From: Setaria digitata | Lineage: Eukaryota; Nematoda; Chromadorea; Rhabditida; Setariidae | Length of the DNA: 64,000 nt | Direction of reading: 5' to 3' | Assembly (NCBI GenBank): GCA_003640385.1 | Contig: RCAB01000351.1 | Span: 1 to 64,000, forward strand | Shown: positions 39,214-52,701 of the stretch, one piece after another | How positions within the stretch are numbered: position 1 is the stretch's first letter | How the letters are laid out: each line of letters opens with the position of its first letter | Program-made: the position numbers and the translations under genes | Notes under the pieces: model-generated | What the model was told of the DNA's origin: nothing | The model's database searches: none | Seen by the model: the letters and a program-made list of their open reading frames with translations, nothing else

Positions 39214-39768
39214 GTTTATCGGATATTTCATGGGAAAAGTTTTTCGAATTCACAACTGACTTGTTAAATTATATCGATTTTTATCAAAATAACCATTAAT
39301 AATTAAGCGAGTAATAATGAATACAAGGAAGCGAAAGATTTCGTATTGAAAATTGTCGAGAAAATGCCGATAAATTTCAATTTCATATATTTATTGAACA
39401 GTAGTATTTGTTGTTGTCGTATCGGTTACAGTTTTCTTTTTATAATATTTTGTAGTTACGTGTCTGAAATGAGAATATTTTTACTTCACTTATTTTTTCT
39501 TTTTTTTTTTTGAGTTAAATATTTCGTAGAAAATTGACCACTGATCATTTGACAATTGTGAAATTTGAATTATGTGATATCTTCCTATGTGATTTTAGTT
39601 ATACTGTCTTTGTTGTCTTTCTAATATTTATGTTCCCAATTTTTAGCAGACACATTGATGACCATTAGTTTAAAGTGATTTTTGAACTTTTCAAAAAAAA
39701 AAAAGAAAACGAAGCTTTTAAACTTCTAGGATTAAATTTTAATTTCTTCTGGAATAGGATAATAATTA

Positions 39769-42700
39769 TTACCTGGAGATGACACCAGGTTCAAGTGGTG
39801 TCTCGACAACGCGCCTTTCTTCTTCTTTAAGAAGCGTACTTTCGCTATTAGGATTAACACTTGTCACCACTTCACGTTTGTAAGTTACAGGTCGACCATC
39901 CTTATCAACATAGTTACCTTCCAAACTTGCTTCTGTATTTGCTACTGTACCTCGAGGTAATACCTGTAATAAATGGCATATTCAGCAAGTGTAAATTAAT
40001 TATATCATTCTAATCATATAGGTTTGAAATTTTGAAAACTTTCCTAAAATATTCCAAAATTTCCCTATCGTTTTCAATTTTTAAATCATTTTAAGAAATA
40101 AAATAATTTTCTACATGTATTTTTATGCTTTTACTGCTTTTACTATTCTCCTTCAGAAATATTTAATAACATAATTGATTTAAAATTGAACCAAAATTTA
40201 AAGTCTTACATCTCCCCTACATTTATGAAATGCATATCACTTGTTGATCAAAATGCTTGATAGCATATTAATTATATGCAAATATTAAAATAATTTAGTG
40301 TAAATAAATGAAAAAGGGAAGAGGGGAAGAAAGCCATACTACTACAGGTTCTTAGAAAAACAAATATTTTAAAATTTCATAATTTTTAAATAATCTCATT
40401 TGATAGCAATTTAAGGGATAGTACTAACCGCTGAAAATGAAGTTAATTTGCACCATAAGGTATACGTGTATGTCAATTAAATATTTTTTAGTTTTTTTTT
40501 TTCTTTTCCTCTAAATGTTTATTCGTAATTATGTTTATTACATGTACTTCTTTTTTTCATGCAATTTAATTAGCTACAATAATATTGTAATAATCTTTGC
40601 ACAATTTAAGTGAATTAAAAATAACTGATGTCGAGGGCTTTTTTTTTTTTTTTTTTTTTGAATTCAGTTTAGGTGATTGTAGCAAAGTAATCTCAAATAA
40701 TTTAAACAACAGATAAGTCATGAAGTCATTACAAATGAAAACAATAGTTTTAATTACCTCAGACATTTCAGCATGCCGATTGAAATCACCACCACCTTGC
40801 GTAACAGACACAACTGAAGTATTGTAAGGTGTAGCAGTTTCGTGATGTGTTTTTCGCTGGTAGCTTGTTTTTTCGATAGCATACGTTTCGGCTGGATTCG
40901 TTGTAATTACATTTACCGGTGGATTACTTACTACTCTTTCCGTGGAACGTTCATGCATTTTTTGTTCATAGCGTGAACTGCTACTGAAAATAACTCCCAG
41001 GATTACTTACTTTCTAAAAAAAAAAAAAAAAGATTAGATCATTTTTTTCATTTAAATCAATTTCAATACCTCTGAGATTGCCATGTTGATGAATCTTGAT
41101 GAATACCAGATGATACCGGTTGTGGTACTGCAACAGGTACAGCCATATAACTTAGATGACTAGTTTGAGTAACAGGTACTCCATGCTCCGAAATATGCTG
41201 CCTTTGACCACTAGAATATGATGATGCATGATATTGTGATTGATTCCGTTGTACGCTTTCTGGACCGTCATCCTTACGTTCCACATGTGTTGTATACTGT
41301 GTTTGTGTTACGAAACCGTCATATTCACCAGCTGGTCTAACTTCTTCAAATCTTTTCTCCATATCATATTTTTCACTTCTACGTTGTTCACCATGATATT
41401 CCGTATAATCATAGTTTGCTTGATTTCTACTACCTTCTCGATTTTGGCGATCAGCTTCATTTTGCCATAAAGCATGCGTCTGATTTGCTCTATTATACCA
41501 ATATGGTGGTTGTTGTGGTGGAATCTGTAAAATTATTTGTTGAATTTCATGTTATAATTATTTTCATGTATATAAATTTTAATTTGGATAATTTTTTTTT
41601 CTTTCGAATTTTCTTGAAGTTTTTGAAATAGAATTTTTCTATTAAAACTGACTGATACAATATTACATTTATCTAACTACAATAATCATTATATTATAAT
41701 ATACAATAAATAGACTTTTTTGTTTTGCTTTTTTTTAATTTTTTTTACGGAATATATATATATATTTTTTTTTCTAAAAAAAAAAGTATTTAACATAAAA
41801 TATTCAGTTATTCTATCTAATAAACCTTCGAGGAAGGTGGCATTTGCACACGAGCATCAGTATTTCTTGCTTTATCTTCCCAAATATTACGCCGATTACT
41901 AACAATACGTGACCATGATGGCTCATAATCATATGTCTAAAAAGAAAAATTATGAAATAAATTTTTCTTTTCAAACAAATTGATTAAAATTATCAACTGA
42001 TCAATTAACATATTTCATGATGTGTTATTTCCTCGAGCTTTCTCCTCCTATTTGTCACATAAATCAATCAAGCAAAGCATTTCTTTTTCCAGTAAGCAAA
42101 TGCTAATACTATTTATTATATATTCATTTAAAATGAGGGAAAAAATCGATCAATAAAGCTTGAAAATTATTTAGAAGTTTTTCAAAATTAATCTAGTAGT
42201 TTCTGTTATATAATGAATTAGGAAATAGTTCGTTTAATTATTTAATTGTTTCGTCTTCCAAAAATTCTAAACTCTAAAAAAATCCCAAAACAAACAAAAA
42301 ACAATAAAGAAAATTGTAAGTGAAAAGCAACTATGTCATCACTGTACAATATTTCATTAAAGTTAAATATTAATTACACAGCAATAGTAGTGAAAATAAA
42401 AAGTAAAAGTTAAAAAAAATAATTTAAATTTTCGTTTTCTTCAGCAGTTATCGGCAGATAACGGAATTGGTTAAAGTTCCGGTAATGGGATACAGGTATA
42501 TCTGTGTAAGCAACCATTTTAGGAAAAGGAAGGGAAGAGGAAGCTGGAAGGAATGGAGAAGTGGACAAAAGCAGAAACGGAAACAGGTAGAATGGAACAA
42601 ATACAGGACCTGGGACCGGGTAAAGCGAGGGTCCGACCTGTTCTTCCACTGATTATGCTTTTCGAAAGACCTTGATTGCCATTCCGGGGTCATCGACCTC

Positions 42701-45700
42701 TTCTGAGCAATCAGCGCTCTATCGTTCAACAGTGTCTCAATTGTCACCTCTTTCTCGACGTTTTCATTTGCCCATTCGTATCTTTCCGTCGGTGCGGCAC
42801 TCTGCGATCGAATCCACGTCTGTTCTGTCTTCCTAGACGGCATACTACCTGTTCCAGCATCGGCACGTGTACTAGTACCACTCGATGTATAATTAGCAAC
42901 TGTTTGTGATGTATATCCTGCAAGGTCTGTTGGCGGTGGAAGTGTTCTGTGATAGGGTAACGGACCCGTGGAGTATGTATCACGTGTCCGAGACATATTG
43001 CTTCGACTGTAAGCACTGTTATCTTTTTTTGCTGATATACTAAATGTTGTTGGTTTGGTTGCTTCTTCTTGACGATTAACAGTACGATGTTGACGGGTAA
43101 AACCAACAGTTGGTCCAAATGAGGTACCAAATGAGTGATCTGGATGTTCGTCTTTTATCAAATGCTGATTGGATCGCGTATCACCAATAAGAATATCAGC
43201 AGAAACACGATCAACATTTGGTGCCATTTCGATATTCATCTCATCACGTTTCAACGAACTGTGCTCAAATTTGGATTGTAAACGGCGTTGTTCCGGTCCA
43301 TGACCATGATATGGACCACCCATTCCAATTGTACCCTTCCGGAAATCCATTCCACCCATTTCATATCCAGGTGTCGTCTTCTGTTCCTCATGATATCTCT
43401 GGTTACTACCGTAATAAACATATGGCGAATCTTGCGGTATGCGTGATTTGTCCACATAATCTAATCCACCAAATTCATATCCTCGTTTCGCTGCTAAATT
43501 CGATCTGCAATATATTCCCTCTTATAAAACCTACTAAATTTTATCTTCTATTTAACTTCTAGATTTTTTAAATTACTTCCATAAAAGTTTAAACTTTTTT
43601 CTAGCATACCTGTGTTCGTTCTGTTTTTTTGGATGTTGTAAAGTGGAATAATGAGGTGTATAGTAAGGTTGTGCAGCCGAAGGTGTTGCTGAACGAGCTC
43701 GTTCACTTCGACTACGCGCTGTGTGCACCCAGTACGGTTCCTTTAAGTTGAAAAATTAACGAAGAAAATGAAAAAGAAAAATGGAAAAGAAGAAATTCGA
43801 AATGAAATATTCGAATAGTTTTTCATTAACATCAAATATTCGATTATTTATAAAATTTAATAATTTCTTAGGAAATTTCTTTTTTTTTTTCTTTTAAAAT
43901 ATATTTTATCTGCAAAAAAAAAGAAAGGAAAAGAAGTTGGCAATGATTAAATGATGTTGTTAATTCAATTATTTAACCTGTGGAGGCGGAATATGAGGAA
44001 TTTCCGCTTGTGCTATCAGCTCATTAAAATGCTGCCCAAAAGTATCATTTTCACCAGCTTTTATTGCTTTTAATGTTTCTGATATTTCCGGATTAAAATG
44101 TCGATCACTTGCGCCAAGTGCGTGATCCGGTCCTGCACCAACTTGCTGCTTGTACTGCTCTTCTGCAGCTTCACTAAAATATCTATCAAATGTGAAACAT
44201 TCAAAATTATAACTTAAATTACTAATTTGCTAAAGAATCTCTATTCCTTATGCATTAATTAGAATTATTGAAAAAAATTATGATTCAACCTTTATTATGA
44301 TTTTTATAGCGATTTTGATTCTTTTTGAAAGAAATTTCAACATTAATAAAGATAAATTAATAAGTGTATTTGATATGAGTATCAAAATATTTTGTATTTT
44401 ACAGAATTTAAGAATTGTCCTTTTGAATCTTCTACACAGTGAGCCATTTTATTTCTGCATCGACCAATATAAACATTACTGATAAGATTTCTAATTACAG
44501 GGATATTCAGTAATTTAAATGCAATTTAGCAAATTTTAAATGTTTTGCTACTTTTAGTGTAAAAAACACTTGAAACACTTGTAAATATTATGATAATGAG
44601 AGATGCTAGAAAGAAATACAGCATTTCATATAATTTAATAATAAAACTTATTTGGTTTTTATACATGATCCGAAATATTCCTCCTCTCTCTCTTTTTATT
44701 ATTTTTCCTCATTCTGAATCATATTTTACTTATACATTTCATTTCATATATTTCTTGAAACTATTTTCCAAAAAATTTTTTCAAACCAAAATTATTGATG
44801 ACAGTGGTAATAGTGACGATGATAATGGAATATTGAAATTTTTACTATGAAATCTTCTTTTACCTTCAAAAAACAGCAAAATTAATGAAAGAGACAGAGA
44901 AAACTTTTCATTAGATTTTTTCCTTTTTTTAAATATAAATTCTTTCACAAACAAGTGATCATTATTCTCAATAGCAAAAAAAAAAAATGTTATAACAGCT
45001 GTTTTTCGGATGTCATTTGAATAATTCACCTGTACAGCTCACATTTGTGAAACATTTCGAAGTTGAGCGAAAAAATAAAACTATTTTTTAGAAAATAACA
45101 AATTCTCATTTTTTTTTTTTCTAAATTGCCCTTTTCCCACACTTTTTTTTTTTTAAATATAACTGCTAAGTTGGTTAAGTTTCAAGAGAAACAACAACCA
45201 TCACATACTAAAAAATATTTGTTTAAAGTAAACATTAGAAATTCCCGATGTACCAGAGATATTTGATGATTTAATTTGGTGAACTTATCTTTGCATTCTA
45301 ATATCATTATTATTATCAATATGGAATACATTATTTAATAACAACAATATCATTATTCTTACTAAAATAAATAAATAAATAAATAAATAAACAAATAATA
45401 ATACATATTAGCAACTATTACTGAAAAAATTCCCAATAATAATTTTAACAATTCCAATAAACAATTATTTAATAATTTTTTATTAGAATACTATTTAATG
45501 AATAATAACTAATGAAATAAATAAGTTTCAAAGTGAATGAAACATCATATCCTCAACGAAGAATAAACAAAATGATTAGGAAAAAAAAAGTAACAATTGG
45601 GTGAAAGGAAAATTAATAAGTTGGCAAAGCGTTCATTAGCATTCAAAATTTCTATCAATAAATAAAGTTTTACGAAAGAACCAAAAATTAATGAATAGAA

Positions 45701-46781
45701 GAAAGTGTTAATGCTAAAATTTTAAGAATTTTGCAATAATAGATAGATTACACGCAATAAACTATTATCAATAATATTTTAAAAAGCAGAAATAATTGGA
45801 TATATATATGTAATTTATTATTCTAATTTTTTTAGAAATAAATTTCCGACTAATTTATGTCTAGCTTTTCTGGGATGTTATCTTTGTCATTTTGTTCTAT
45901 GACAAACTTTAAATATGTTTGCCTGACTTAATATTATTATCTGATATAATAAAATCATATATAATATACTTCGCTTGTCCAGATTTCTTTTTTTAGCAAA
46001 ATAATCTATGTTAGTGTAATTAGACCGATGAATCACCACTGTAAGACAGATCGATTTAATAGATATATAATACAGTGCTTTATCTGGAAGCCAGAGTGAT
46101 ACTGAAAAAGTTGAAGTTGGAAAATTTTTCTTACCACCGATATTACTTATCATCTATCCTCTAGCGCTCTCATTATTAAATGCTAATATGTAATAAGTGC
46201 TCTATTAATCGTATTCATAATTTCATTTATTTTGCTTTATTAATGTGAAATCTAGTCGTTGCTAAAATTCCCGTCCATGAATAGATAGCATATATAGAAT
46301 TCTTGACTAATCAAAATTTAAAATTTCACAAAAATAGAAAATTTATATCAATTTTTTTTCGACAGTTAAAATCATATACTTTAATTGTAAATATGAAGCG
46401 TACGACAAATTAAAAGGTTTAACTATGCTAAAAGAAACACAAAAAAGCGAAACAGCAACACTAATAAATTACTTACTTAAATTAACACTGAAACTAATAG
46501 ATAGAAATAAATACTGCTAAGTTACTCATTAATTTACAGCACTTTTCTATCTATTAAATAATATATTCCTATCCTCCAATAAATTGAACTATGCATTTAA
46601 AACAATTCCTTAATTAGTTGGTGGTGGTCATGAATGTTGAAATGATGAAATTTAATGCCAAAATTGATAATGAATTAATAATCGAAATTAGAAATCATCG
46701 ATGAAATTTGATAAAAGTTATTAATAATGCTTACCGTGAATAAAGAGGCATTGGAGTATTGTATTGTATATTAGATGGCAT
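39769..46781 (-). CDS. Unrecognised 754-aa polar, probably disordered protein, 8 exons
   Basis: I do not recognise the family. Exons: 46781-46735, 44182-43978, 43740-43610, 43504-42610, 41936-41826, 41524-41070, 40983-40758, 39963-39769; phases all join. It starts MPSNIQYNTPMPLYSR|YFSE and ends ETPLEPGVISR. There is no signal peptide or membrane segment. It is rich in Ser, Thr, Gln, Arg and Tyr, with Gly/Met/His-rich patches (GMGGPYHGHGPEQ). A motif Pro-Pro-Gln...PYW recurs (IPPPQEPYWVHTARSRSE in exons 2-3, IPPQQPPYWYNRANQTHALW in exon 6). The last exon has SLEGNYVDKDGRPVTYKRE and could carry a conserved C-terminal module. The stop TAA overlaps a fair donor (AG|GTAATA), allowing alternative 3' ends. 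A cytoskeletal or muscle scaffold role is a guess from composition only. The large exon 4 boundary (CAG|GTCCTG) is the weakest splice. Confidence 0.8.
45362..45400. repeat. AAAT tetranucleotide microsatellite
   Basis: Consecutive AAAT units with one C change, in the first intron of the 754-aa orphan gene. Confidence 0.85.
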
Positions 46782-46917
46782 TGCTTTCTTCCTTTCCCTC
46801 TTTTTTCCTTTTCTTATTTTTTTTTCAGTCCTTTTGTTTTAATTTTTGCAAACAAAGAAATAGATGAAAATTGAGGTAATGAAGAAATGAATTCCTAAAA
46901 GATAGGTCGAAAGAATG

Positions 46918-47076
46918 TTGCTGCTGCTGTTGCTGATGCTGTTGCTGATGCTACAACTGCGGTAACACTAATGAAGGAAGACGAAGAAGAAGACGAAAAT
47001 TGCGAGGTGATAAAAGTTGCTACTGTTATTGATGATTAGCTTCTTCGACGTCGATTGATGATTAGCTCCTTCGACG
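46918..47076. repeat. Trinucleotide repeat and 26-nt tandem duplication upstream of the 754-aa gene
   Basis: Positions 46918-46962 are degenerate TGCTGT/TGCTGA units. At 47028-47053 the unit ATTGATGATTAGCTTCTTCG followed by ACGTCG is repeated at 47054-47076 with one base change (CTTC to CTCC). The block is less A+T rich than its surroundings and lies about 140-300 nt upstream of the start codon. Confidence 0.7.
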
Positions 47077-49756
47077 TTAACGTCTTTCTACAGCTATCGT
47101 TGATGCTGATGCTGATGATAATACTGCAACTTGAGCAAACTTGATCAGGGTAAATTGGTGATAGTGTATGATGATGATGAGGAATCGATCAGTTTCGTTT
47201 TTTTTTTCTTTTTTTTTTTTTTTTTTTTTTTTTTGTTCCTCTTCGTTTTAGCAGAATAAGAAGGAGGAATAAGCTTACAACGTTGGTTTTAAAATTCCGT
47301 TCCTCTCGAAAATGCCACACCCTCTTCTAGCTGTTAAACAATTTTCATTTTTTGTTTCCAAATTTAAAAAAAAAAAATTTATCACTTTCGTTCCAATTAA
47401 ATGATTGCAAATTATCCAAGTGATCAAAAAGAAAAAAAAAGCGAGAAATACGATAAAATTATGATGAAATCCTATACTTTTATGATACATTATCATAATT
47501 TGATTGTTCAATGATTTTTTTTTATCTTAAATCAAAAGTTATCATTTTTTTCTTTTATTAATTTGAATGATTAAAAATTCCGAAAAAAAAAAAAGAAAAT
47601 GAAAAATGATTAAAAATGATTTGAAGGTGTTTAAACAGAAAATTATAGTAATATAAAAAAAAACGAATTCTGATAATTGATTTTGTATAAATTTTAATCT
47701 GCTAAAATTATTAATGAAGAGGTTGGGAAAAGGTAATATTGCCATGCATCATTTAATAAACATTAAACTATATAACCAAGATTCTAAGAAGGGCTATGAA
47801 ATATTAAGAGTAACAAAAGAAGTTGCTTTAAAAAAAGAAAAAAAAGCGTTATTTTATTTGAAAATAATCATATCGATATCAAGAAAAATAAAATTTTATT
47901 CTAAAAACAAAAATTATGATTCAACACATGATATCAAGCAAGCCGTATAAAATAATACGATGTTTTCAATTCACACTTTTATTATAATACAGGAGCCTTT
48001 TTAAGAAGCAAAGAGAAAATAATTTAATTAAAATTTATTAACTTAAAATTAATTTTTCTAATGTAATAATTCGGTTCTACTCAAAGCTGCTGATGTATTA
48101 TCCTACAAAAGATTGCCGTTCCTAATAAAATCTACAGTCTTTAGGGTGGCGAAAAAATTATAGTAAAATTTTAGAACTGCTCTTAAATTTGAAATATGAC
48201 ATCACCACAAAAAAATGGAAAAGCAAACAACTGGAAGCATTTCTATTAACAAATTAATCTTGAAAGAAAAAAAAGTGAATGAAATGTTTTTTTTTTTTCT
48301 TGAGATTTTCAAATATCGAAAGCCTACGCATCCTCGTTTTTTCTCTGTAAAAAACTATTTTATACTATTTTTATAGACCGTTAATTTCACCATATTTTTG
48401 GTTTTAAATATTAATTTAAAATAAAAAAAGATTTATTAAGCATAAAATAGAGTAGTGCTTCATATTGGTTTTACCAGTTACTGGATGGAAGATAATTATG
48501 GATGATAAAAGATGAATGACTAGTTTCTCTTTTCAAAATGTGTATGAAATGATTATAAAATGACGTATTAAAATAAGTATAATAAGCCTTAGAAAAAAAT
48601 TATATTTTTAAACAATATTGTATTTTTTGAACGTAGCAAACATTATCGTTAATGGTTTTTTCTTTAAATAAGCATCTACTTTTTAATATGATTTTAAAGT
48701 ATATCGATTTGACAGTTCAATAATTATTTTAAATCGTTTTGCAAATTTGGTGCTTTTTCTTTTTGAGATTTTTCAAAATTTTGGGAAGCTTAATTAAGTG
48801 CTCAGTTGATAAATGATAAATTTTTTTTGATCCTACTGATGATAATCAAAAATCTCCTAGATTTAATTTGGTTTAAGTTCATCTTACTCTTTAAACACTC
48901 ATTATCTTCTGAAAAAAAAATTCAATAGTTTACCATTTACTATCTTACAAAAAAGCTCATGCGAAAAGTGGCATTTCATTCGTAAGAAAAAAAAAAAAAA
49001 GAAAAATGTTTCCAGATAATAATTCTATTACTATTATTTTGTTTTCTTCTTTTTAAATAAAATTAATTTCATTGGTTTTCAAATTCGATCCTCGGAAAAA
49101 TTCTATCAAATCTATTATTTTGGGGTATATCTTGACAGTATAAATTTATAAATCTAATTCTATTTCTTTCAATTATGCTGTATTTTTCCGTTTAAATTAG
49201 GTTATCAATTAATTATCATGTTGTTTCTTGTAAAATATAGTACTAAAATAAGTGAGGTTTTATTTTACTTTCTATCGCTCTTATTGCAAATATGCGAAGG
49301 AAATGGATCGTATATTAACCAAAGCTATTTCAATTATTCATTTATTTTAATTAATTTTGAAGAGATCTATTTTAATTTTGAGTTTACTGGCTCTAATTCT
49401 GGCCCTCTCATTTATGCTGATTATCATTTTAAAGACCTGCTCCCTTCTTTCTATTAGTCTTATTCGGTAGCGGACGATAGATGCGTAAAGCAGTGTACCT
49501 GGATTTATTTGCTATCAGAATCTATAATTATTTTTAAATTTCAGATACAAATAAATCATCTTAACAAGATGAATCTTGTTGATATGCAGTCTATTTGAAA
49601 TCAAAGAACTGATAACGATAATCAGAACGCATGTATTCGTAGTCGCTAAGAATTATTATCATTTTTCTTCAAATTAATACTATTCTTTATTAAATTGGAT
49701 TGTTATAGTAGAAGTGCTTCCTGAATTGTTTTCTATTATGATAAAGCAAGGTTTTA

Positions 49757-49950
49757 TTATTATTATTATTTATTATTATTGCTTATCATTATTATTTATT
49801 ATTATTATTTATTACTATTATTTATTATTATTATTCATTATTATTATTTGTTATTATTATTTATTATTATTATTTATTATTATTATTTATTATTATTATT
49901 TATTATTATTTGTTACTATTATTTATTATTATTATTTTATTATTATTATT
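49757..49950. repeat. ATT/TTATT microsatellite
   Basis: About 190 nt of interrupted TTA/TTATT repeats with occasional C or G. It causes a spurious Ile/Tyr/Leu open frame on the plus strand. Confidence 0.9.
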
Positions 49951-50680
49951 AATGATAATATTGGTTATTTCATTGTTGTCCGTTTGCGTAAATTATCAAC
50001 TTACCAACTTCATAAGTTATCGAAAACTTCATAATTCAAATCGCCAAACAATATTTCATGTGTTTTTTACTTCGGAGTTTTTGTATTAAGCTATAATTTG
50101 ATTTGTTTTGCGAATAAATTTAATTAAATTTAATTTATGTCATCAATTTTTATCTAATACAATTTTGCTATAACAGGGAGCATTTGAGATGCTAAACTGA
50201 GCATTGAATTCAATTGTGAATCTTTACAAAAAGTGAAACTGGACATTATTTACTTATTTCTTTCAATTAAATCTTAACCTTTCTTTCTCTTATAACGTAA
50301 GCGATATTTTTTTTCCTTCCTTCACTTTTTTCTTTTTTTTCTTTTATAAATAATGCTTAAGCAATCAAAATATTGCTCTATCGAACTTTATAGCACCAAT
50401 TAGCATTATTGTTATAAAATCATAAGATAACAAAAAGTGATATTGATATCATCGTAATAAATCGTCGGAAAAGAAAAGCGCATTATCAAACAGATACTCA
50501 CAACTTCATTGCCTTATCATAAAAATATCAACAATCATTTGAAGTTACAAATGATAACTGGCAGAACTCATGTGAACGGACTGATATACATTATGGATAA
50601 ATGAATTACTGGATAAAATTTTTCTTCGTTTTCTTTTCCTCTTTCGTCCAATTCTAAAATTTTAACGATTTGATAAATGC

Positions 50681-52701
50681 TTATGCGAAACGAAATCGTC
50701 CTGTTGTAACGTAAAGTTTTCGTAGTGCTTGCGCATTGTTGTATGAATGCGGTATACGTGAAGCATGCGGAATATAAACACCCTCACCGTACATGAAGTG
50801 TCGATTGAATGCATGATCCTGAAATTTGGTAAGTATACTGATAAGTGCAATCGATAAAAGAAGCAAACAATTAATTAACTTCGAGATGGTGGAAATTACC
50901 TCAAACTCATACTGGTGTAATATGAAATGTGCAAAATTTCTCAGATTGCTGAATGCAAAAAATTCAGTATAAATTGTGAAATATCAAAGAAAAAGATCCT
51001 ACGGTTATTTAGTTTTTTGAAGGAATTAAAATTGAAATAATCCTTTAATCCTTTTTTTTTTTTACCTGAGGATATCTCCAGTCATAAGAGGTATAAGCAT
51101 ATTGTTGTGCAAAATCATCTGCTTTAAGTCTTGCCGATACATATCTATCCAAGTATTTTTGTGATTCACCAATATATGATTTCAAGGGTTCAGCACGCTA
51201 CAAAAAAATATAATTATCAATTTATAAAAAAAATTTAATATTTCAATTTTTTTTCTTTTTTGCTAAAAAAAAAATCTCTTAAATAATGATAGTTAAACAA
51301 GTGAATGTTACAGTAACTAAAATCTCGCATATTTCACTACAAATTATTGAAATAAATGAAATTTAAAATTTGTGAAAATTTTTTACAGACTTCATTGAAA
51401 AATATTCTCTTCGTTTGGAAAGTGTAGTATGGTACATATGAGCTATACGGTAACGGGTCAAAGGTTGGCTTACGGAGTGGTTTCGCTATAGTTTCATGAG
51501 TATCCTGCAATTAATTAACCAAGAATGCAACAAAACCTGAAGCTTTTAGTGGAAAACAAAAATTAAGAAATAAACATATTTAAGGTTGAAAAATACTCGA
51601 TGAACATTACTGTTCTGCAAAAGATGATAGTCATATTTCAAGGAAAATTAAAATTTTTTTCATAATTTTTTTTTGTAGAATTTAAAATAAATTTGCTATT
51701 TTTTATTTCACTTTCGCTGGCTTCAATTAAAGGATTTAAAAAAACAAAATTAATAATTAACAAAAGAAAACATACAATCCATCTTGCTTTGCTGTACGCA
51801 TTATTATACCAGTTGTAAACTTTCGGCTGATAAACAGGTGTGCTGTTAATGAATCGTTCTGCTTGTCGATAATGTTGAGGTAATGCTAAGGATGGTGCAA
51901 GTGATGATACAGATGTCGATCGACGAATGGGAAAGTCATGTTCTGCCTCCTTCAATTTCATTCTACTTCCAAAGCATTTTTATAACTTTCAGATATTAAT
52001 TATCGCCTAATTATATGGAAGGAAGTAATAAACTATGCTGTTAGTATATTTTATTTCTTGAAAATCTTAAATTTATGAAGCTTCTTGCTCAAAAATATTA
52101 GTTTTAGTAATAAATTGTAAATATGCTACTGGATATTTCATAGAAAAACGGAATAAATCATTAGATTAATAATTCGTACTCATGATTTCGCTAAGTCAAG
52201 AAAAGTATAACGAAAACCAAAATTATGATTTTTTTTTTTTATGGGAAACAAACGACCAGTTGGACCTTCTTTTTATTTTTGCTCAATCCTTGACGATTTT
52301 GAAAGACAAATAAAAACTAAATTAATCAAATTACTTTGATAAATGTAAGATTAGTATAGGAAGCTGAACGAGCAAGTTGTTTTGGTTTACTCCAAACATT
52401 CGACATATAATTTTGAAATGTTGCTTCAGGTCGTGTTAAATTCACATATCGCCTGTAACAATATAAATCTAAATATATGGAAATTTTATATTGAGAAATA
52501 AATGTTACCTTTAAAATTTAGTTTTTATCAAAATGATGCAGAATTTCTTGATTAAAGAAATTAAAAAATTAAAAGAAATTTGAAAAAAAAAAAACCAAAC
52601 GATGTTGGATAATCATTCCACCATTTCATTGTTGTATCAACTTCATCAGCTGTTAACTGCGCTCGTCTCAACATTCCGGTGGTTGATATAAGTGGCGACA
52701 T
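50681..52701 (-). CDS. Unrecognised 243-aa Tyr/Trp-rich protein, 6 exons
   Basis: I do not recognise the family. Exons: 52701-52601, 52452-52335, 51949-51776, 51504-51436, 51197-51066, 50818-50681; phases all join. It starts MSPLISTTGMLRRAQLTADE and ends TTGRFRFA. It is soluble, basic and rich in aromatic residues, with tracts KWWNDYPTS, NYMSNVWSKPKQLARSAS, VYNWYNNAYSKARW, DPLPYSSY, AYTSYDWRYPQ and FMYGEGVYIP. There is no signal peptide or membrane span. The third exon has a weak acceptor (AAATTGAAG|GAG; shifting three bases gives GAG|GCA). An in-frame ATG at 51961 could instead start a shorter form (MKLKEAEH). The next gene downstream on the same strand has similar aromatic motifs (PYWYNRANQTHALW), so the two may be related or parts of one complex locus. 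Composition suggests a structural, perhaps myofilament-associated, protein; this is a guess. Confidence 0.75.

Larger units (their letters stand above)
37808..39768. other. Region between twinfilin and the orphan 754-aa gene (convergent 3' ends)
   Basis: Holds the 3' UTRs of two convergent genes. Candidate plus-strand AATAAA signals occur near 38798 and 38883, but I cannot tell which is used. Two exon-like blocks lie here: a minus-strand one at 38182-38337 and a plus-strand one at about 39103-39213, both treated separately. The rest is A+T rich without coding signal. Confidence 0.5.
46782..50680. other. Region between the two minus-strand orphan genes
   Basis: Upstream of the 754-aa gene and downstream of the 243-aa gene. 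It holds a CTG/GCTGAT-type repeat (46918-46962), a 26-nt tandem duplication (47028-47076), a long T run (about 47198-47234) and an ATT microsatellite (49757-49950). I see no convincing exon; open frames in 47500-49500 are A+T-rich noise. The promoter of the 754-aa gene should be near 46800-47100. Confidence 0.5.

Noticed and set aside
42410..42649. Minus-strand open frame reading on past the large exon of the 754-aa gene
   Set aside because: It overlaps the exon end in other frames or runs through the intron after CAG|GTCCTG; phase of the next exon favours splicing.
49714..50034. Plus-strand 106-codon open frame rich in Ile/Tyr/Leu
   Set aside because: It is the translation of an ATT microsatellite; no splice context or other coding feature.
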